A stretch of DNA of 10,623 nucleotides from Collinsella aerofaciens (lineage in GTDB: Bacteria > Actinomycetota > Coriobacteriia > Coriobacteriales > Coriobacteriaceae), in assembly GCA_008671285.1 (NCBI GenBank), contig RPYR01000111.1, positions 1 to 10,623 of the forward strand. The letters run 5' to 3'. The notes under the pieces are model-generated. The model was not told where the DNA came from, searched no databases, and worked only from the letters and a program-made list of their open reading frames with translations. Positions 8,067 through 10,623 of the stretch are shown piece by piece (position 1 is the stretch's first letter; each line of letters starts with the position of its first letter). The translations under genes were made by a program, and so were the position numbers.

Positions 8067-8101
8067 GGGCCGGGCTCCCGAACGTACGGGACGCCCGGCC
8101 C
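8067..8101 (-). terminator. Strong GC-rich hairpin between fdhF and hyfA; likely attenuator or partial terminator
   Basis: Reading the minus strand, GGGCCGGGC (8101-8093) pairs perfectly with GCCCGGCCC (8075-8067). Inside this, TCCCG (8091-8087) pairs with CGGGA (8080-8076), leaving one bulged G (8092) and a 6-base loop TACGTT. The total is 14 base pairs, mostly G-C. The 3' flank on the minus strand is GTTATTTTG, a short U-rich tract, so the shape suits an intrinsic terminator acting on the operon transcript. On the plus strand the 3' flank is A-rich, so it would not terminate there. Because hyfA starts only 23 bases later and no obvious promoter fits in between, I infer partial read-through. 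The hairpin could instead be a processing or stability element that sets the fdhF to hyf ratio. Confidence 0.6.
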
Positions 8102-8122
8102 AAAAAGCCAACGAGAACGGGA

Positions 8123-10345
8123 CTACACGATTTGATTCACGTGCGTCTCGTCGTCGAACTTGGCGGCGCCAGGCTCAACGTCCTGGGGAGCGGCGGCGTC
8201 CACCAGAGCCTGCTTGAGCTCGGTGTACTGACGCTCGACCTCGCCCTCGGCCCAGACCTGGTCGGCGATAGCGTCGACCTGGCAGGCGGAGAACTTGTCC
8301 TCGGGCGTATGCGAGACCGGGTCGACCTTGTGCATGGTCAGCTCGTTGCACTTGCCGATCCACCACTGGTAGGTCATATAGACCGTGCCCTTGTTGATGC
8401 GGTCGCTCACGTCGGCGCGGCTGTATACCTGGCCGCGGCGGCTGTGGATCGAGACGATGTCGCCATTCTTGATGCCGCGTGCCTGGGCGTCCGCGGGATT
8501 CATGCGGACAAAGCCGGGCTCGTCGGCGAGCAGCGCCAGCGTCTTGCAGTTGCCGGTCATCGAGCGGCAGCTGTAGTGGCCGACCTCGCGGACGGTGCAC
8601 AGGATGAGCGGGTACTCATCGTCGGGAAGCTCGGAGGGCGCCTCCCAGTCGTGCGCCATCAGGTTGGCGCGGCCGTCCTTGGTGGTGAACTTGCCACCTG
8701 CGAACATGTCGGCCGTACCGTGGTCATTCACATCGGTGCTCTTGACGGGCCACTGGGCGTAGCCGCCCTCGGGAGCCATCTTCTCGTAGGTCGCGCCCAC
8801 AAAGTTGGGGCACAGGCTAATGCACTCGTTCCAGATCTGCTCGGTGTTGTCGTAGTGCATGGGATAGCCCATGCGCGTGGACAGGTCCGCGAAGATCTCC
8901 CAGTCGTGGCGGCACTCGCCCTTGGGCGGAACGGCCGCGTCAAAGTGCTGGAAGCTACGGTCGGATGCGGTAAAGACACCCTCGTGCTCGCCCCAAGAGG
9001 TAGCGGGCAGGATGACGTCGGCGAGCATGGTCGTCTGCGTCATAAAGATGTCCTGGCAAATGAACAGATCCAGCTCGGAGAGCGTCTTGCGCATACCGGC
9101 CGAATCGGGCTCGGTCTGCACCGGGTCCTCGCCGTAGTTGTAGAAGCAGTGCACCTTGCCCTCGTCGACCAGGTGGCCCAGGTCGGTGAGCTTGTAGCCC
9201 TCCTCGAGCGGGAGCTTTTCCTCGGGCACGCCCCAAGCCTTTGCAAACTTGGCGCGCACGGCGGGGTCGGTGACTTTCTGGTAGCCAGGGTACAGGTTAG
9301 GCAGCATGCCCATATCGCAGGAGCCCTGGACGTTGTTCTGACCACGCACGGGCGCGAGGCCGGAATTGGGTTTGCCGATCTGGCCGGCAACGCAGGCGAT
9401 GGAGGCGATGGTGTGCACCGTCTTCAGGTTCTGCTTCTGCTGGCATACGCCCATGCCCCAGCCAATGATGGCGGAGGGCTTCGCCGTGGCGTACATCTCG
9501 GCAGCTTGGTGGATCAACGCGGGCTCGACACCCGTGATGTCCTGTACGGATTCGGGAGTGTAGTTCTTGATGGTCTCCCACCACTCGTCAAAGCCGTTCG
9601 TGTGCTCGGCGACGAATTCCTTGTCGTAGAGGCCATCGTTGACCAGACAGTTGGCAAAGGCGTTGAGGAACGCGACGTTGCAACCATTCTTGATCGGAAG
9701 GTAGAGATCGGCGATACGCGCGGTTTCGATATGGCGCGGATCGGCGACGATGATCTTGCAACCCTTTTCTTTGGCTCGCACGATACGCCTTGCGACGATG
9801 GGGTGCGAATCGGCAGGGTTATAGCCGAAGAGGAAAATGCAGCCCGCATCCTCCATACCGGGGATGGAGCATGACATGCAACCTGAACCAACCGTGTCCA
9901 TCAGACCGAGGACAGTAGGGCCGTGTCAAGTACGGGCGCAGTTATCCACGCTGTGGGTGCCGATGCACGCACGCGTAAACTTCTGCATGACGTAGTTCGC
10001 CTCATTGCCGCCGCCTCGCGAAGAGCCGGTGGTCATGACAGCGTTAGGACCATATTCGTCAATTATGGCCTGCATCTTAGATGCGGTGAAATCCAGTGCC
10101 TCGTCCCAGCTTACGCGCTCAAGATCCGCGCCCTTAGTGCGGCGGATCATCGGGTGCAGTACGCGAGGAGTCAAGATCTTGGTGTCGTTGATGAAGTCGT
10201 AGCCGCTCATGCCCTTAAGGCACAGCTCGCCCTGATTGGTGATGCCGTTGAGCGGTTCGGTACCCACGACCTGGCCGTTTTGGACCAAGAGGTTAAACTG
10301 GCAACCGGCGCCGCAATACGGGCAGATCACTTTATGCTTCTCCAT
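8123..10345 (-). CDS. fdhF: Formate dehydrogenase H, selenocysteine-containing (UGA 140 = Sec), molybdopterin oxidoreductase
   Basis: FdhF oxidises formate to CO2 in the cytoplasm and feeds electrons to the hydrogenase. Read through one in-frame UGA, the gene gives 740 residues (E. coli FdhF, 715). The N-terminus MEKHKVICPYCGAGC has Cys8, Cys11, Cys15 and then Cys42 (GELCLKG), ligands of the [4Fe-4S] cluster at the same positions as in E. coli. The UGA is codon 140 in DNCART-U-HGPTVLGL, with the catalytic His141 next to it. Further molybdopterin-family landmarks are FGYNPADSHPIVA, PVRGQNNVQGSCDMG, LPATSWGEHEGVFTA, TVREVGHYSCRSMTGNC and YMTYQWWIGKCNEL. An ORF finder splits the gene into a 5' piece ending at 9926 and a 3' piece starting at Met149 (9901), but the frame is the same and there is no frameshift. 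The start at 10345 has a strong ribosome site. An extra C-terminal tail of about 25 residues (AAPQDVEPGAAKFDDE...) goes beyond E. coli FdhF. It is the first gene of the FHL set proper. Confidence 0.97.
9895..9914 (-). promoter_or_regulatory. Bacterial SECIS element within fdhF
   Basis: This mRNA hairpin directs SelB and Sec-tRNA to the UGA at 9928-9926. On the minus strand TGTCC (9914-9910) pairs with GGACA (9899-9895), and TC (9909-9908) pairs with GA (9902-9901). The loop is GGTCT (9907-9903), with one unpaired T at 9900. The stem begins 11 bases after the UGA and the loop 18 bases after it, the same spacing as I recall for E. coli fdhF, whose loop also carries GGUCU. The G and U needed for SelB binding in E. 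coli (G23, U24) are present at equivalent positions. The hairpin overlaps codons for HGPTVLGLMDT, so both protein and RNA constrain this stretch. Confidence 0.88.
9926..9928 (-). other. UGA codon recoded as selenocysteine (Sec140 of FdhF)
   Basis: The minus strand reads TGA at 9928-9926, in frame between Thr139 and His141. Flanking residues (DNCART before, HGPTVLGL after) match the active site of Sec-type formate dehydrogenases (E. coli CARV-Sec-HGPS). Sec140 is the molybdenum ligand in E. coli FdhF. Reading continues 600 codons to a TAG at 8125-8123. Confidence 0.95.
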
Positions 10346-10350
10346 GACAC

Positions 10351-10360
10351 CCTCCTTCCT
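10351..10360 (-). promoter_or_regulatory. Ribosome binding site of fdhF
   Basis: The minus strand reads AGGAAGGAGG, then 5 bases, then the ATG at 10345. This strong site decides the start in favour of MEKHKVICPYC. A longer in-frame opening from 10453 would add 36 residues (rich in Arg and Pro, unlike the family) and would run into the preceding gene. Confidence 0.85.
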
Positions 10361-10368
10361 TTCTCTGC

Positions 10369-10384
10369 TACCGATTAATCGGTA
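10369..10384. promoter_or_regulatory. Perfect 16-bp palindrome upstream of fdhF, possible operator or mRNA hairpin
   Basis: The bases TACCGATTAATCGGTA form a perfect palindrome with no mismatch and lie 24 bases upstream of the fdhF ATG. As DNA this could be a binding site for a dimeric regulator. As RNA it would fold into a 6-bp stem with a UUAA loop. There is no U-tract after it, so a terminator is unlikely. It does not match the FNR box (TTGAT-N4-ATCAA). The function is unknown. Confidence 0.45.
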
Positions 10385-10421
10385 CTTATTTGACAATCGT
10401 TGGGCTTGTATGGCCGCCCGC

Positions 10422-10623
10422 CTACGCCTCGTTTTCGATGGTGGCGCGGGCACGCTCGGCAGTCAGTTCCGCCAGGCGCTCATCGTCTACCAGGGTGAGG
10501 CCCTTGGTCGGGCACGCCTCGGCACACGCCGGACCGCCGGGACGGTCCACGCACAGGTCGCACTTGAGCACGAAGCTCTTGGTCTGCGAACCCACGCGAA
10601 CGTCGCCCATCAAGACCGGAACC
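10422..10623 (-). CDS. HydN-like 4Fe-4S electron-transfer protein, C-terminal part, cut by window edge
   Basis: Only the last 66 codons are present; the reading frame is open through the right edge of the window. The visible segment contains FVLKCDLCVDRPGGPACAEACPTKGLTLVDD. This is the final cysteine group CxxC-x8-C-x3-C found in HydN, HycB and HyfA, which bind four [4Fe-4S] clusters. The end ERLAELTAERARATIENEA is a charged, probably helical tail. The phrase GPACAEACPT and the short C-terminus resemble E. coli HydN (about 175 residues), which is linked to fdhF and thought to help formate dehydrogenase H activity or electron transfer. Apparent starts inside the window (TTG at 10613, ATG at 10610) are internal codons, because a 63-residue protein would lack the other cluster motifs. 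It shares strand and spacing with fdhF (76 bases) and is likely in the same operon. HydN is a family-level guess; HycB or another polyferredoxin is possible. Confidence 0.85.
   Translation of the reverse strand, partial: VPVLMGDVRVGSQTKSFVLKCDLCVDRPGGPACAEACPTKGLTLVDDERLAELTAERARATIENEA

Larger units (their letters stand above)
10346..10421 (-). other. Intergenic region between the HydN-like gene and fdhF
   Basis: These 76 bases separate the upstream iron-sulfur protein gene from fdhF and are more A/T-rich in the middle than the flanking genes. They hold a perfect 16-bp palindrome and the fdhF ribosome site. A TTGTCA on the minus strand (about 10396-10391) could be a -35 element, but I see no convincing -10 at the right distance. 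Whether fdhF has its own promoter is undecided. Confidence 0.5.

Noticed and set aside
8067..8101. The hairpin as a terminator for plus-strand transcription
   Set aside because: The plus-strand 3' flank is CAAAAAGCC with no T-tract, and no plus-strand gene is present to end.
8132..9874. A 580-codon open frame on the plus strand opposite fdhF
   Set aside because: Codon-aligned mirror of fdhF; nothing in it resembles a domain, and no ribosome site or operon partner supports it. The same holds for the plus-strand frames at 2130-3038 and 2989-4458.
9899..9901. ATG at 9901 as the start of a separate 592-residue protein
   Set aside because: No Shine-Dalgarno site precedes it, it lies inside the SECIS stem, and it falls within a conserved stretch of the FdhF family.
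8123..10345. fdhF as a pseudogene broken by a nonsense mutation, or as two genes
   Set aside because: The single stop is UGA, lies at the selenocysteine position, has a SECIS hairpin at the right distance, and the rest of the protein is intact. Met149 as a real start would remove the cluster ligands and the active site.
1..10623. CRISPR arrays, tRNA or rRNA genes, insertion sequences, prophage genes
   Set aside because: I saw no direct repeat arrays, tRNA-like folds, transposase motifs or phage genes. The window is almost fully covered by operon genes.
1..10623. The operon as respiratory complex I (nuo)
   Set aside because: The membrane proteins are NuoH, NuoK and NuoL/M/N relatives, but gene order, HyfG with the RxCGxC nickel motif, HyfA and fdhF fit hydrogenase-4/FHL. 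No NuoE/F/G-type NADH module is seen.

Overview
The window is one strand of a long operon, read entirely on the minus strand (right to left). It encodes a formate hydrogenlyase (FHL) of the hydrogenase-4 / FHL-2 type. Working leftward from the right edge, the order is: the end of a HydN-like 4Fe-4S protein; fdhF, a selenocysteine-containing formate dehydrogenase H; hyfA (polyferredoxin); hyfB, hyfC, hyfD, hyfE and hyfF (membrane arm); and the first 256 codons of hyfG, the [NiFe] large subunit. The left edge cuts hyfG just after its first metal-binding motif, so the rest of hyfG and the expected hyfH/hyfI lie outside.

Organism: the DNA is GC-rich with strong G/C preference at third codon positions, yet Shine-Dalgarno sites are strong and A/G-rich. 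Gene content and order match Enterobacteriaceae hyf, but fdhF is built into the operon. An anaerobic, formate-metabolising, high-GC gut bacterium of the Coriobacteriia (Collinsella-like) fits best. This is inference from style and content, not a database result. The host must also have selenocysteine machinery (selA, selB, selC, selD), which is not in this window.

How it works together: FdhF oxidises formate to CO2 at a Mo/W-bis-MGD-selenocysteine site. Electrons pass through the 4Fe-4S protein HyfA and, by family precedent, HyfH/HyfI to the [NiFe] site of HyfG, where protons are reduced to H2. HyfC (NuoH-like) anchors the soluble arm. HyfB, HyfD and HyfF are three separate antiporter-like subunits and HyfE is a small NuoK-like partner. 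Each antiporter-like subunit keeps its key membrane Glu and Lys residues, so ion pumping coupled to formate oxidation is plausible.

The most notable point is that fdhF is not a broken gene. An in-frame UGA at codon 140 sits exactly where E. coli FdhF has selenocysteine, and is followed by a bacterial SECIS hairpin with GGUCU in its loop. An ordinary ORF finder splits this gene into two pieces. Other structures are a strong GC-rich hairpin between fdhF and hyfA, a perfect 16-bp palindrome upstream of fdhF, and stop codons fused to Shine-Dalgarno sites at several junctions. The gene set is a recognised system, not a new one; the layout and RNA signals are the parts worth a second look.
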